A stretch of 32,922 nt of DNA from Ensifer sp. IC4062 (GTDB lineage Bacteria > Pseudomonadota > Alphaproteobacteria > Rhizobiales > Rhizobiaceae). The translations under genes and the position numbers were made by a program. The stretch covers positions 1-32,922 of the forward strand of contig NZ_JADYVD010000062.1 of NCBI RefSeq assembly GCF_020193575.1. Direction: 5' to 3'. The notes below the pieces were generated by a model. That model was not told the origin of the DNA. It saw only the letters and a program-made list of their open reading frames with translations, and did no database searches. Below, one piece after another: positions 6,738-15,502 of this stretch (the first letter of the stretch is position 1; each line of letters starts with the position of its first letter).

Positions 6738-8330
6738 TCAGCGGGCGTAGTTCCACGGCATGAGCGCGTCGATTTCTGAGCTCGGCCAGCCATTGGCAAT
6801 GCGCTCGAGCGTTTGCGTGAGCCAGGCAAGCGGATCGACGTTGTTTATCTTTGCCGTCTGTAGCAGCGTCGCGATGGTTGCCCAGGTTCTTCCGCCGCCG
6901 TCGCTGCCCGCAAAGAGTGAGTTCTTTCTCGTAATGGCCTGGGGCCGGATTGCTCGCTCGACGATGTTGGAGTCGAGCTCGATGCGGCCGTCGGCCAGGA
7001 AGCGCTCGAAGATGGCGCGACGCGAGATCGCGTAGCGGATCGCCTCGGCGAGCTTCGATTTGCCGGAGATCCGCGGCAGGGTCTTCTGCCAGAGGGCGAA
7101 GAGCTCGGTGACGATCGCGGCGGAGGTTTGCTGACGCACCGCGACACGCGCGTCAGGGCTTTGGCCGCGGACGGTCTCCTCGACCTGCCAGAGCGTCGCC
7201 ATCCGCTCGACCGTCTCCGTTGCGACCTTCGAGCTTTCCGCGACATGCAGCTCATAGAACTTGCGCCGACTGTGCGACCAGCAGCCAGCCAATGTGACGC
7301 CGTCATTGCCGCGATCGGAGCGGACCAGCTTGTTGTAGGCGGCATAGCCGTCGACCTGCAGGATGCCACGGTAGCCATTCAGATGCCGGACGACGCACTC
7401 GCCGGCCCGACTGTCCTCAAAGCGGTAGACAACCATCGGCGGACCGCTGCCGCCAAATGGTCGGTCATCCCTGGCATAGGCCCAAAGCCAGGCCATCTTT
7501 GTCGATCCGGAGCCGGGAGCGAGCGTCGGCAAGGTGGTCTCGTCGGCGAAGATCCGCTCCCCCTTCTTGATCTCATCAAAGAGGTAGTCGGCGAGGATCT
7601 CCAGCTCAAACCCGAGCTTGCCCATCCATTGCGCCATCAGCTTGCGGTCGAGTTCGACCTTGTCGCGGGCGTAGATCGCTTCCTGCCGGTAGAGCGGCAG
7701 GCCATCGGCATATTTTGAGACGGCGATCTGCGCCAGAAGCGCTTCCGTCGGAATGCCGCTCTCGATGATGTGTGCCGGCGCCGGTGCCTGGACGACGCCG
7801 TCCTCGTTTTTGAAGGCATACTTCGGCCGGCGCGTGACGATGACGCGGAACTTCGCCGGCATGACATCCAGGCGCTCCGAGATGTCCTCGCCGATCAGCA
7901 CCTTCTGCTTGCCGGCATGCTCCGGCAACTCCTCCGGCTCGATGACGACTTCGACCCGTTCCAGATGGGGTGCGAAGCCCTTGCGTGGCCGCGGCGGACG
8001 TTTGCCATCCGGACGCTTGCGGCCCTTGCTGACCTGCGCCCGGATCGCGGCGATGCCGGTCTCGATTTCCTCGAAGACAAAGGCCTGCTGCTCGTCATCG
8101 GTGCTTGGGGAGCCGAGCTTTTCCGATCGCCGGCCGAAGCGGGCGCGATCGAAGGCTTTCAGGATCTGCGTCAACCGTTCGATGCGCTCATCGGCATCGG
8201 CGTTTCGTGCCTTGAGATCAGCGACCTCGTTCTCAAGGGCATCGGCCCGCGCCGCCTTTTCGGCCATGGCAAGCACCATGGCTTTCAGCGCTTCTACGTC
8301 ATCCGGGAGTTTCAGATCGGGCGGCGTCAT
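6738..8330 (-). CDS. tnpC: IS66 transposase TnpC
   Basis: This 530-residue DDE transposase starts MTPPDLKLPDDVEAL, has an N-terminal coiled coil (about 15-60) that includes ARADALENEVADLKARNADA, an RFGRRSEKL motif (about 71-79), the TnpC region KRGDVM-like segment with GEDISERLDVMPAKFRVIVTRRPKYA, and the catalytic core with FADETTLPTLAPG, LQVDGYAAYNKL (second acidic residue) and DSNIVERAIRPQAITRKNSLFAGSD near the C-terminus. The length is normal. It catalyses element transposition together with TnpA and TnpB. It is the third gene in the IS66 order and lies 73 nt after tnpB. Confidence 0.95.
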   Translation of the reverse strand: MTPPDLKLPDDVEALKAMVLAMAEKAARADALENEVADLKARNADADERIERLTQILKAFDRARFGRRSEKLGSPSTDDEQQAFVFEEIETGIAAIRAQVSKGRKRPDGKRPPRPRKGFAPHLERVEVVIEPEELPEHAGKQKVLIGEDISERLDVMPAKFRVIVTRRPKYAFKNEDGVVQAPAPAHIIESGIPTEALLAQIAVSKYADGLPLYRQEAIYARDKVELDRKLMAQWMGKLGFELEILADYLFDEIKKGERIFADETTLPTLAPGSGSTKMAWLWAYARDDRPFGGSGPPMVVYRFEDSRAGECVVRHLNGYRGILQVDGYAAYNKLVRSDRGNDGVTLAGCWSHSRRKFYELHVAESSKVATETVERMATLWQVEETVRGQSPDARVAVRQQTSAAIVTELFALWQKTLPRISGKSKLAEAIRYAISRRAIFERFLADGRIELDSNIVERAIRPQAITRKNSLFAGSDGGGRTWATIATLLQTAKINNVDPLAWLTQTLERIANGWPSSEIDALMPWNYAR

Positions 8331-8403
8331 CGGTTCGACCAGAGCACATTTTGCTCCGGTTTTCCTGCCCTTTCAGGCCGCTGATTCACTTCGCCGCAGG
8401 GCT

Positions 8404-8748
8404 TTACCCAACAATTTCCGGCGGCTTGACCGGCACGGCTCGAACCCGCTTCCAATCCATGCCATCAATGAGCGCCAGAAGCTGGGCATGGTTGAGCTGA
8501 ACCCGGTTATGACCGATGCGGGGCCAGCAGAACTGCGATTTTTCCAATCGCTTGGCATATAGGCAGACGCCGGAGCCGTCCCACCAGACGATCTTAATTC
8601 TGTCCGCCCGTTTGGCCCGGAAGACATAAAGCGCACCGTTGAACGGATCACTGCCGGCGTCCCGCACCAGCGACAGCAAGCTGTCCGGCCCCTTGCGGAA
8701 GTCGACAGGATGACTGGCCAGGAACACCTTCACGCCGGAGGGGATCAT
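8404..8748 (-). CDS. tnpB: IS66 accessory protein TnpB (Orf2)
   Basis: The product has 114 residues and contains the family hallmarks VDFRKGPDSLLSLV near the N-terminus, DPFNGALYVFRAKRADRIKIVWWDG in the middle, and LEKSQFCWPRIG. It is the short accessory protein needed for IS66 transposition; the biochemical role is not well defined. Its start overlaps the tnpA stop by 4 nt, as is typical of coupled IS66 genes. Confidence 0.95.
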   Translation of the reverse strand: MIPSGVKVFLASHPVDFRKGPDSLLSLVRDAGSDPFNGALYVFRAKRADRIKIVWWDGSGVCLYAKRLEKSQFCWPRIGHNRVQLNHAQLLALIDGMDWKRVRAVPVKPPEIVG

Positions 8749-9128
8749 GCCGATCGCACCGCCCGGATCACCCGCTGCAAGTGCGCCTCGCTGACGTCAG
8801 CGCGGGCACGCACGATCACGTCGCCAATGACAACCTCGATCACCGCTTCGCCAATAGACGCCGCGGCTATCTCACAACGCGCCGGTTCCGTGGAAACCTT
8901 CCGAGCGTCTAAGACCGCACGACGCCAGCCAAAGAGCTGCGACGGGTGAATGCCGAGCCGATGCGCGATCGCCGAGACGCTCGCGCCTGGCTCCAATGCC
9001 TCCGCCACCGCCCGTGCCTTGAACTCATCCGACCAGCGCCGGCGCAATTGCCGTGGAGCACCCTCAAGTCGCTCGGCGACCGCTTCGATCATGTGGAAGG
9101 TTCTAGTTCCAGAACTAGGCGCAGACAT
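8745..9128 (-). CDS. tnpA: IS66 accessory protein TnpA (Orf1), HTH
   Basis: The product has 127 residues. A helix-turn-helix region reads RRRWSDEFKARAVAEAL, GASVSAIAHRLGIHPSQLFGWRR, the usual TnpA DNA-binding segment of IS66. It is the first gene of the element; translation likely starts at or near ATG 9128, about 84 nt inside the right inverted repeat. A mutated relative of the same gene is present at 14125-14560. Confidence 0.93.
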   Translation of the reverse strand: MSAPSSGTRTFHMIEAVAERLEGAPRQLRRRWSDEFKARAVAEALEPGASVSAIAHRLGIHPSQLFGWRRAVLDARKVSTEPARCEIAAASIGEAVIEVVIGDVIVRARADVSEAHLQRVIRAVRSA

Positions 9129-9319
9129 AGAAGCTCACTTCGGCTCACAACGTGCGCTACCGATATCCGACCGCTAACCCTCTACGCCAGACGGGGTCTC
9201 CTTGCCGCTTACGTGTTTTAAGCTCTCAGGGACTCGGATGTCGAAGTGCACCAGGGGCGACTCTCCTGGTTCTGTTCAAGTCAGAATAGGCGAATACTGA
9301 AGAAGTACCAGCGACGATA

Positions 9320-9335
9320 CTGCCAGCCTAGGTAG
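9320..9335 (+). promoter_or_regulatory. lux-box-like dyad CTGCCAGCCTAGGTAG (site A)
   Basis: This CT-N12-AG dyad lies 145 nt upstream of the aminotransferase start. It shares CCTAGGTAGG and flanking similarity on its right side (GCCG, a TAAAA run, and a -10-like TAGAAT at about 9378) with site B at 15355. It also shares GACGATACT on its left with site C at 19079 read on the opposite strand. Confidence 0.6.
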
Positions 9336-9480
9336 GCGCGTGGGCCTACGTGGCCGTGTAAAACGGTCGAGCCACGGTAGAATTCCGATGCGGCGTTGCG
9401 GCAGCCCTCGGACACCGCGGCAATCGGCTTCAAGACTATAGGCGCACTCCTGTGGGGCCATCGTCTGGTTGAGGAAAATC

Positions 9481-10755
9481 ATGTCAAACGAGAGTAAGTC
9501 CAATTCACTTTCTGCGTTCGAGAGCCTTGAATCGAACGTGCGGTTTTATTCGCGATCATTCCCCGTTGTGTTCGCGAAAGCCGCGGGAGCCATTCTGCAC
9601 GACGAGAACGGCTGCGAGTTTATCGATTTTCTCTCTGGTTCGGGCGTCCTAAACTACGGTCACAACGATCCGTATTTCCTCGACGAAGCAACGCAATACC
9701 TGAGATCAAATGGGATGATACACGGTTTGGACATGGCTACGCCTGCCAAAAGGAACTTTATGGAGTGCTTTGATGCCATAATACTCCGTCCACGTGGTCT
9801 GAAATACAAATTTCAGTTCCCCGGTCCGACGGGCGCTAACGCGGTGGAAGCTGCTTTGAAACTCGCACGCAACGCCACTGGACGACACGGTGTAATTTCA
9901 TTCACCAACGGCTTCCATGGCATGAGCTTGGGTGCGCTCGCGGTTACTGGCAATCGATACTACCGGGACGCGGCAGGTATTCCGCCAGCCGGCGTGGCGT
10001 TCATGCCCTATGACGGGTATTGGGGACCCGATGACGACACTTCGGAATATCTCGATAAGGTGCTTGCTGATGCAAGCAGTGGTGTCGATCTGCCGGCAGC
10101 AATCATTATGGAAACCGTGCAAGCTGAAGGGGGCATCAACCCTGCGCGAAAAGAGTGGCTGCAGTCGATCGAGCGGATATGCAGAAACCATGGCATCCTT
10201 CTGATTGTTGACGATATTCAGGCAGGTTGCGGACGAACCGGCAATTTCTTCAGTTTCGACTTTGCGGGTTTATCGCCAGACATTGTTCTTTTGTCCAAGT
10301 CTCTAAGTGGGTCTGGACTGCCGTTGTCCCTTTTGCTGCTTAAGTCCGAACTAGACGTTTGGCGACCCGGCGAACACAGCGGCACTTTCAGGGGCAATAA
10401 TCTTGCGTTCGTGACGGGGGCCGCTGCTTTGCGAAAGTATTGGACCAATGACAGGCTGTCGGCGCGGGTTACGGAAACAGGACGCATCATAAGCGAGCGC
10501 CTTCACCAGGTGAGTCAAAGCAACCGAGCCAATAGGCTTTCTGTGCGCGGAAGGGGCATGATGCTGGGACTCGATTGTGGCACAGGTGAGCTGGCCGAGA
10601 GGATCGTCCGTAAGGCCTTTGAAGAGGGACTTGTGGTAGAGCGATGCGGAGCAGAAGACCAAGTTATCAAGGTTCTTCCTCCTTTGACGATCGATGAGCA
10701 AACGCTTCAACGAGGTCTGGACATTCTGCACAAGTCTGTGCAAGCACGTGCCTGA
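9481..10755 (+). CDS. class III PLP aminotransferase, diaminobutyrate--2-oxoglutarate transaminase (EctB-like)
   Basis: The enzyme has 424 residues from ATG 9481, preceded by GAGGA at 9471. It has the full class III layout: GPTGANAVEAALKLAR (115-130, cofactor phosphate region), FHGMSLGALAVTG (145-157), VDDIQAGCGRTG (243-254, Asp244 to the pyridine nitrogen) and LLSKSLSGSGLPLSL (270-284) with Lys273 as the PLP Schiff-base residue. GEHSGTFRGNN (297-307) is typical of the EctB/DABA group, which makes L-2,4-diaminobutyrate from aspartate semialdehyde and glutamate. No ectA or ectC is adjacent, so ectoine is unlikely. An exporter gene follows 88 nt later, and a lux-box-like dyad lies upstream. It likely supplies a diamino-acid building block to the locus. 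It resembles the pNGR234a y4qB product as I recall it. Confidence 0.85.
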   Translation: MSNESKSNSLSAFESLESNVRFYSRSFPVVFAKAAGAILHDENGCEFIDFLSGSGVLNYGHNDPYFLDEATQYLRSNGMIHGLDMATPAKRNFMECFDAIILRPRGLKYKFQFPGPTGANAVEAALKLARNATGRHGVISFTNGFHGMSLGALAVTGNRYYRDAAGIPPAGVAFMPYDGYWGPDDDTSEYLDKVLADASSGVDLPAAIIMETVQAEGGINPARKEWLQSIERICRNHGILLIVDDIQAGCGRTGNFFSFDFAGLSPDIVLLSKSLSGSGLPLSLLLLKSELDVWRPGEHSGTFRGNNLAFVTGAAALRKYWTNDRLSARVTETGRIISERLHQVSQSNRANRLSVRGRGMMLGLDCGTGELAERIVRKAFEEGLVVERCGAEDQVIKVLPPLTIDEQTLQRGLDILHKSVQARA

Positions 10756-10843
10756 AGTGGAGTGTGGCTGGCGACATCGCGGATTCAACTGGTCCCGGCG
10801 ACATATCGCGCCGTCGGAAAGCGGTTACGACAATCAAGACTCC

Positions 10844-12457
10844 ATGACAAAGTACCCCACAATGCCGATGACACCATCCCCGCTCGTACTATTTCATAAT
10901 AAGACGTTCCGTTCCCTCTGGTCAGCTTCACTTGTATCGAACCTTGGCAACCTGGTTGAGGGAATGGGTGCGGCGTGGCTGATGATGAGCATTGCCAGGT
11001 CACAAGAAATGGTGGCACTCGTCCAGGCATCGACCACACTGCCGGTCATGATCTTTTCCCTCGCAGCAGGAGCGCTGGCGGACAACTTTGATCGCCGGCG
11101 CCTTATGCTGGCGGTGCAACTGCTCATGCTATGCGTATCCGCCGCCCTGGCGTTTCTCGTTTATGCGGGGGCAGTGACACCGTGGATGCTGTTGGGTCTG
11201 ACCTTCCTGGTCGGCTGCGGTTGGGCGCTGCATGACCCACTTTGGCACGCCTCGATGGGAGATATAGTGCCCCGTGAAGATCTGCAGAGCGCGGCGGCAT
11301 TCAACAGCATGAGCTACAATCTAATGCGCAGCATTGGTCCGGCGATTGGCGGCATCATCGTCGCCACAGCTGGTGCGGCCTTCGCGTTTCTGTTCAATGT
11401 CTTTTGTTATTTTGCGATGATCGTCGCTCTCTGGCGATGGAAGACGGAACGTGCACAAGGGTTGCTGACGCGAGAACCTTTCAGCAGTGCGATGGCCGCG
11501 GGATTCCGGTACGTGCTCTTGTCGCCGAACCTCCTCAAGGTGATGTGTCGGAGCCTCGTTTTTGGCCTCACCGGCGTCGTCATTGTGACTCTGTTGCCCC
11601 TCCTTGCGCGAGATCAGGTTGACGGCACTGCCACGACCTACGGTATCATGCTCGGTTTCTTCGGTCTTGGAGCGATTTGCGGGGCCTTTCTCATCGGACC
11701 GGTTCGGGAGGTTCTCAGCAATGAATGGGTCATTCGCAGCGCATTTTTTTTGCTGGCCATCAGCTGCTTCTTTCTGGCATGGAGCGAACACGTTTGGCTG
11801 AGCTGCCTGCTTCTCATGCCTGCTGGTGTGGCGTGGGTGCAGGCATTATCGCTGTTCAAAGTTACGGTTCAACTTTCTGCACCGTGGTGGGTCGTTGGAC
11901 GTGCGTTGTCACTCTATCAAATGGCCACATTTGGCGGCATGGCGGCGGGGAGCTGGATCTGGGGCGAACTGGCTGGCACGGAGGGTGTTTCTGGCGCCTT
12001 GCTCGTTGCAAGCCTTGCACTTATCTTCGGTGGGTTGATCGGAATCGTGCTTCGCCACCCGGGTTTTGAGACACTCAAGCTCGATCCGACCAACAAATTC
12101 AGCGAGCCGGTGCTGCAACTTGACTTAGGACCGCGAACCGGGCCGATCTCGGCGACGGTCGACTATTCCATTGATCAAGAAGATGTTGCTGAGTTCCTCA
12201 ACGTGATGGCATTGCGGCGAGAATCCCGGCTTCGAAATGGCGCCAGACAATGGGCGCTTCTCCGCGACCTGGAAGAGCCTCACATATGGACGGAAAGCTA
12301 CTTCCTACCGACATGGGTGGAATACGTGCGCCACAATCAGAGGCAGACACATGCCGATGCTGAAATCGTAGCTCGCCTTGAGGCGCTGCATCGGGATGAT
12401 TGCCCACCAAAAACCCGCCGCAAAATTGAACGGCAAACATGCCTGCGCCGTCGGTGA
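10844..12457 (+). CDS. MFS exporter (MFS_3/EntS-like) with C-terminal soluble domain
   Basis: The protein has 537 residues if started at ATG 10844 (ATG 10862 is also possible). The first about 420 residues hold some 12 hydrophobic helices; SLVSNLGNLVEGMGAAWLM begins helix 1 and the loop DNFDRRRLML is the A-like MFS motif between helices 2 and 3. The last about 110 residues form a soluble domain (VSATVDYSIDQEDVAEF, LRRESRLRNGARQW, EPHIWTESYFLPTWVEY) that is characteristic of the PF05977-type exporters. It probably exports the product of the neighbouring biosynthetic genes and gives self-protection. It lies 88 nt after the aminotransferase gene in the same direction and is probably co-transcribed with it from site A. 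Confidence 0.85.
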   Translation: MTKYPTMPMTPSPLVLFHNKTFRSLWSASLVSNLGNLVEGMGAAWLMMSIARSQEMVALVQASTTLPVMIFSLAAGALADNFDRRRLMLAVQLLMLCVSAALAFLVYAGAVTPWMLLGLTFLVGCGWALHDPLWHASMGDIVPREDLQSAAAFNSMSYNLMRSIGPAIGGIIVATAGAAFAFLFNVFCYFAMIVALWRWKTERAQGLLTREPFSSAMAAGFRYVLLSPNLLKVMCRSLVFGLTGVVIVTLLPLLARDQVDGTATTYGIMLGFFGLGAICGAFLIGPVREVLSNEWVIRSAFFLLAISCFFLAWSEHVWLSCLLLMPAGVAWVQALSLFKVTVQLSAPWWVVGRALSLYQMATFGGMAAGSWIWGELAGTEGVSGALLVASLALIFGGLIGIVLRHPGFETLKLDPTNKFSEPVLQLDLGPRTGPISATVDYSIDQEDVAEFLNVMALRRESRLRNGARQWALLRDLEEPHIWTESYFLPTWVEYVRHNQRQTHADAEIVARLEALHRDDCPPKTRRKIERQTCLRRR

Positions 12458-12570
12458 AAAGCTCCCAACCATCCAAGCGCCAACCTGAATTGATTGGGTC
12501 CGATGGCTAGGAACCCGCCTCATTAATCTCCCTCTCAAAAATCCTCAAAGTTCCGGTGAGGAGCTTTATT

Positions 12571-12620
12571 GAGGAGACTCCGTCTGGCGGATGGGTTAGC
12601 GGTCGAATATCGATGGCGCA
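12571..12620. repeat. solitary IS66 right-end remnant
   Basis: About 48 bp match the terminal sequence of the complete IS66 (reverse complement of roughly 9155-9200), including GGTTAGCGGTCG and ATATCG, with several mismatches and without the outermost GTAAGCGGC. The rest of this older element is missing. It marks a past IS66 end immediately after the exporter operon. Confidence 0.65.
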
Positions 12621-12621
12621 T

Positions 12622-12910
12622 GCTCACGAGGCTCCTCCGCTGTTTGGTTCTGCTGCTCGCCCGCCTGCGCCTCTTTCGAGGAACTCGTCACGCATATTCG
12701 GCCGGGAACTCCTTGCCGGTCGCCGCTCAAGAGCGGCTGCGATCGACTGGTTGCGCCGCTCACGCGGCCGCCGCTCCATCTCAGATACTTCACCCATTCG
12801 AAGTAGCTGGCGGCGACACCGCCGGCGTTGACATAGAGATCGGGAAGGATGATCACACCGGAATGCAGATTCCTGTCGGCTCCAAACGTGACGGGACCGT
12901 TGCCGCTCGG
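12622..12910 (-). pseudogene. glutamate dehydrogenase C-terminal fragment
   Basis: On the minus strand NGPVTFGADRNLHSGVIILP and then DLYVNAGGVAASYFEWVK match the conserved coenzyme-domain end of Glu/Leu/Phe/Val dehydrogenases (usually ILPDIYANAGGVTVSYFEW). After a frameshift, the adjoining frame ends with RDEFLERGAG, the family's C-terminal helix. Only about 95 of over 400 residues remain. It is an isolated chromosomal-type metabolic gene scrap, not a working gene. Confidence 0.75.
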
Positions 12911-13322
12911 CGACGAGATGAAGAATGGATAGTATTCTCCATCACCGCCCTAGACTGCGAATCGCAGCTCATCTGATTGAGCGGAGGCCCGCACATCAAC
13001 GTACCAACGTACGGCATGGCTAAAGCCGTTAGCGCGGTTGACGTTGTCTGCAAGAAGCGTTTTTGGTTTCCCCCCGTTCCAAAATCCGTTTGCTAAACTT
13101 GGGGAGTCCTCCCAAGGACATCGGCGGGGCCATGGGGCTGTCGGGAGTTCCACGAGGCTCTCGCCGATCCGACGCACACCGACCAAATCGCGCAAAAAAT
13201 CTGAAAGTCCCTTCAGGCTGCGGTCTTTACCGGCCTTTGCAGGATGCTTACGCTGCGTCCATAGAGAACACCGGCTCGTACTGCTGCACCAAAGCAGATT
13301 CAACTCCCAGAAAAAAGAACGA
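12911..13322. other. stretch without recognisable genes
   Basis: Short open frames occur on both strands, none with a motif I recognise. No inverted repeats of an IS were found. It separates the glutamate dehydrogenase scrap from the end of the GNAT-like gene. Confidence 0.4.
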
Positions 13323-14033
13323 TCAAGAGATTGGCGACAGGTTCTCAGTCATCGTGTGTTTAATGAGGTGGGACACTTCGCGTCGCGTTAGCCAAACAAG
13401 CCAGTCATCATCTTCGATTCCCCGGTCGGGTAAGCGCAAAATGGACCCGTGTGCTTCTTTGTGGAGATAACCATACAGGTCGGCGACTCCCTTTTCGATC
13501 GACCAAGTGGGAACGAGGCCGTAAATGAAATCAGGTGACCATTTCGCCCACGCTAACCCAAATGCAACGCTCGAAAACATTCTGGGTAATCCCTGCCCTC
13601 TAAAGTCACCTCGAAGCCATACGTCGCCTTGGTAAACTACCGCCCCTGTTATCTTCCGAGCGGTCGATGCACTGCAAACACATGAGGAGCCTGAACTGGC
13701 TTGGCTCTTCGGGTCCGCGTAGCAGGCTTTCAATGACTCGAGGTGTTCAGCCAAGTTGGTTGCCCTTAGATCGTCCACACGTAGTGCCTGAACATGCGCT
13801 ACCTCGCCCGAGCGATCTTCTCCGATAATCCAAAATGCACGGCCAGGCTCGAGCCGTGAACAATCCGGCCGGAACATCGGAAAGGTTGGCGATTTTCCAA
13901 CGATGCTTGTGGTGATCTCAAGGTATCGTTCAAAATCTTCTCCCATTTTGAAACGAATTCCTGCTTTGCGGGCTGCTCCATCAAACGAACAAATATATCT
14001 CGATACGTCAAGAGGTGTCACAAATATCTCCAT
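13323..14033 (-). CDS. GNAT-like N-acyltransferase
   Basis: The product has 236 residues from ATG 14033. The central segment VVYQGDVWLRGDFRGQGL (about 142-159) fits the GNAT strand-4/pyrophosphate-loop pattern R/QxxGxG/A, followed by a helix (FSSVAFGLAWAKW) and then strand 5 (FIYGLVP). The N-terminal third has no clear match. GNAT enzymes move an acyl group from acyl-CoA or acyl-carrier protein to an amine. A lux-box-like dyad lies 61 nt upstream (14095-14110), the same gap as for 3598 and 19155, which ties it to the locus. It is isolated by IS debris on both sides. Some sequence drift is possible, but the frame is open. I cannot name its substrate. Confidence 0.65.
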   Translation of the reverse strand: MEIFVTPLDVSRYICSFDGAARKAGIRFKMGEDFERYLEITTSIVGKSPTFPMFRPDCSRLEPGRAFWIIGEDRSGEVAHVQALRVDDLRATNLAEHLESLKACYADPKSQASSGSSCVCSASTARKITGAVVYQGDVWLRGDFRGQGLPRMFSSVAFGLAWAKWSPDFIYGLVPTWSIEKGVADLYGYLHKEAHGSILRLPDRGIEDDDWLVWLTRREVSHLIKHTMTENLSPIS

Positions 14034-14094
14034 TGTTTAGTGCCTCGCATAGCTGACTGTTCCCAAAGAATAAGGGCCGTTGTCGTAGAATATA

Positions 14095-14110
14095 CTATCA
14101 TCCCTTGTAG
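14095..14110 (-). promoter_or_regulatory. lux-box-like dyad CTACAAGGGATGATAG (site D)
   Basis: Read in the direction of the GNAT-like gene, the dyad has CTA and TAG arms in the CT-N12-AG pattern and ends 61 nt before ATG 14033. A possible -10 (TTATTC) is about 22 nt downstream. It lies right at the edge of the IS66 remnant, which suggests that the IS DNA stops just outside the promoter. Confidence 0.5.
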
Positions 14111-14124
14111 TTGACCCGGCGGTG

Positions 14125-14560
14125 TCATTCAGAAGATCACCATCTACCCGACGATCGTTCGCCGGCCGGGAACACCCTGTTTTGCGGCTCGGGCAACCGC
14201 ACCTTCCTATCGGCGAAAGCCTTTCGGCAGTGAGGCGACGGTTTCTCGAAGCCCATCTGCGTCGGCGCACAACAACGTCGCCGATTACAATCTCGATCGC
14301 CGCGCCTGCGGCACGCGCTGCGGTCACCTCGCTAGCCGAACGCTGCAAGGAGGCATGGTCCAGAGCGTCACGACGCCAGGCGAAGAGTTGCGACCGATGA
14401 ATGCCGATCCGATGGGGGATCGCCGACACGCTCGCGCCCGGCTCCAGCGCCTCCGCCACCACCTGCGCCTTGAACTCATCCGACCAGCGCCGGCGAAGCT
14501 GCCGTGGCGCACCTTCGAGGCGCTCGCGACCGCTTCAATCATGTGGAAGGTTCGAGGCTA
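14125..14560 (-). pseudogene. IS66 tnpA (and start of tnpB) remnant
   Basis: The minus strand carries an IS66 TnpA in two frames: a region with SDEFKAQ and then EALEPGASVSAIPHRIGIHR, RSQLFAWRRDAL and IEIVIGDVVV. These match the complete TnpA at 8745-9128. At about 14130-14210 a stretch like VRLPEPQNRVF resembles the start of TnpB. Frameshifts and loss of the right end make it inactive. Confidence 0.75.
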
Positions 14561-14649
14561 TCGTGACATTTTAACGGCCTGGCGATTCCCAGAGCAGGCG
14601 CCATATCAGATTCACAGCTGGCTTTTGGAGGTCAGCTTTTGAAGGTGAA

Positions 14650-14875
14650 GTTCTTCGTGACGATCAGTGGGAGCAAATCAAACCGTTCTTTCCGGGAGGA
14701 CGGCAGGGGTAAGCGCGGCCCGCGCAGCGACGGCCGGCGCTTCTTCGACGCGCTGTAATGAATGGCGCGCTCGGGTGCGCGCTGGCGCGACCTGCGGGAA
14801 CGGTTCGGTTCCCACCAGACGGCAAAGCGGCGTTACTACCGCTGGATTGAGGCGGGCGTGTATCACGGCCCGATT
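14650..14875 (+). pseudogene. IS5-family transposase N-terminal fragment
   Basis: In shifting frames the plus strand reads DDQWEQIKPFFPGG, then KRGPRSDGRRFFDAL, WMARSGARWRDL and GSHQTAKRRYYRWIEAGV, the standard N-terminus of IS5-family (ISL2/IS1031-like) transposases. At least one frameshift and one stop interrupt it, and it is cut off where the IS110 fragment begins. Confidence 0.75.
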
Positions 14876-14894
14876 CAAGCGTCCTCAGATCTGG

Positions 14895-15180
14895 GCTCTT
14901 CATAGAAGCGCCGATTGGACCGGCGCCAGAGATCTCGGCTAGACGGCGGCTGCACTCGCCAGAACGATGCCAAGCCATGAGCTTCTCCTCAATCAGCTTG
15001 ATCTCGGCAAGTAGCTCTCGATACTCCCCGACCATGCATAGCGAACAGCTCACGCGCCAACTCCGGCAGAAATAGATCGGCTGCAAGGCGCTCCAGAAGG
15101 GGTTCAATCCTGCATATCCCCTTGGCCGCTATTACACCGAATTCCATCGCATAACCGCGGTTCGGATCAATCTCTCGCGT
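14895..15180 (-). pseudogene. IS110-family transposase fragment
   Basis: The minus strand reads EFGVIAAKGICRIEPLLERL, then LPELARELFAMHGREY with YRELLAEIKLIEEKLMAWH and RRLAEISGAGPIGAS. This is the central helical and Transposase_20 region of IS110 family recombinases (usually IPGVGPIGA). The N-terminal DEDD domain and the rest of the C-terminus are missing. Confidence 0.75.
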
Positions 15181-15354
15181 ACACCAAGCAGCATAAGTGC
15201 TGCTGCTGGTCCGCGGCTTTAACCCGCACGAAGCGCGTTGTCGGCCCGCTCATATGAAACGGCGCTGTTGGCGAGAGTGGGGGTTCGTTTGTACCGACAC
15301 GACCTGCAACTGGGCCCGTTAGAATCAAGCAAAACTAAAGAGGAAGCTGTGGCA

Positions 15355-15370
15355 CTACCGACCTAGGTAG
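15355..15370 (+). promoter_or_regulatory. lux-box-like dyad CTACCGACCTAGGTAG (site B)
   Basis: The dyad has perfect 5-bp arms CTACC/GGTAG separated by 6 bp, equal to CT-N12-AG. It is the best match to a symmetric LuxR-type site in the window. The downstream flank (GCCG, TAAAA run, then AAGATTCGG) resembles that of site A, so a -35/-10 pair was probably duplicated along with the dyad. Confidence 0.6.
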
Positions 15371-15471
15371 GCGCAGGAGCCGAGCTTGCCGGCTAAAAAA
15401 ACGAAACCACCGCAAGATTCGGCTAACCACTGGTTTGTGACGGAAGGCCTGGTACATCGCAGCGATCAGCT

Positions 15472-15502
15472 AAAAAAAGGAGCCTCGGTGCTTCGAGGCC
15501 CC
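15472..15502 (-). terminator. intrinsic terminator on the minus strand
   Basis: Read leftward, a GC stem (GCCTCG / CGAGGC at 15482-15499, hexanucleotide loop) is followed by a run of seven T (complement of the A run at 15472-15478). This is a textbook Rho-independent terminator, but no minus-strand gene is seen to its right before the plus-strand ATP-grasp gene. The transcript it ends is unknown; a small RNA starting around 15600-15680 is one possibility. Confidence 0.65.

Larger units (their letters stand above)
6716..9212 (-). mobile_element. complete IS66-family insertion sequence, 2,497 bp
   Basis: The ends are inverted repeats beginning GTAAGCGGCAAG (6716-6727 and, inverted, 9201-9212). 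The element is flanked by identical 8-bp target duplications GTGTTTTA at 6708-6715 and 9213-9220, the size expected for IS66. It contains the three standard genes tnpA, tnpB and tnpC, all intact on the minus strand. Perfect flanks and intact genes indicate a recent insertion. It separates the luxR gene from the aminotransferase operon. Confidence 0.95.

Noticed and set aside
7128..7718. Long plus-strand frames opposite IS66 tnpC (also 7753-8562)
   Set aside because: They are complementary to a clear transposase gene; the GC-rich codon bias produces such mirror frames.
9481..10755. Ectoine biosynthesis operon
   Set aside because: Only the EctB-like enzyme is present; no ectA, ectC or ask gene is nearby.
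10694..10843. Start of the exporter at 10694, overlapping the aminotransferase gene
   Set aside because: The added 50 residues are a shifted reading of the aminotransferase gene's end and do not look like an exporter N-terminus; starts at 10844 or 10862 fit the family.
13038..13470. Plus-strand frames of 117 and 135 residues
   Set aside because: No motif and partly antisense to the GNAT-like gene.
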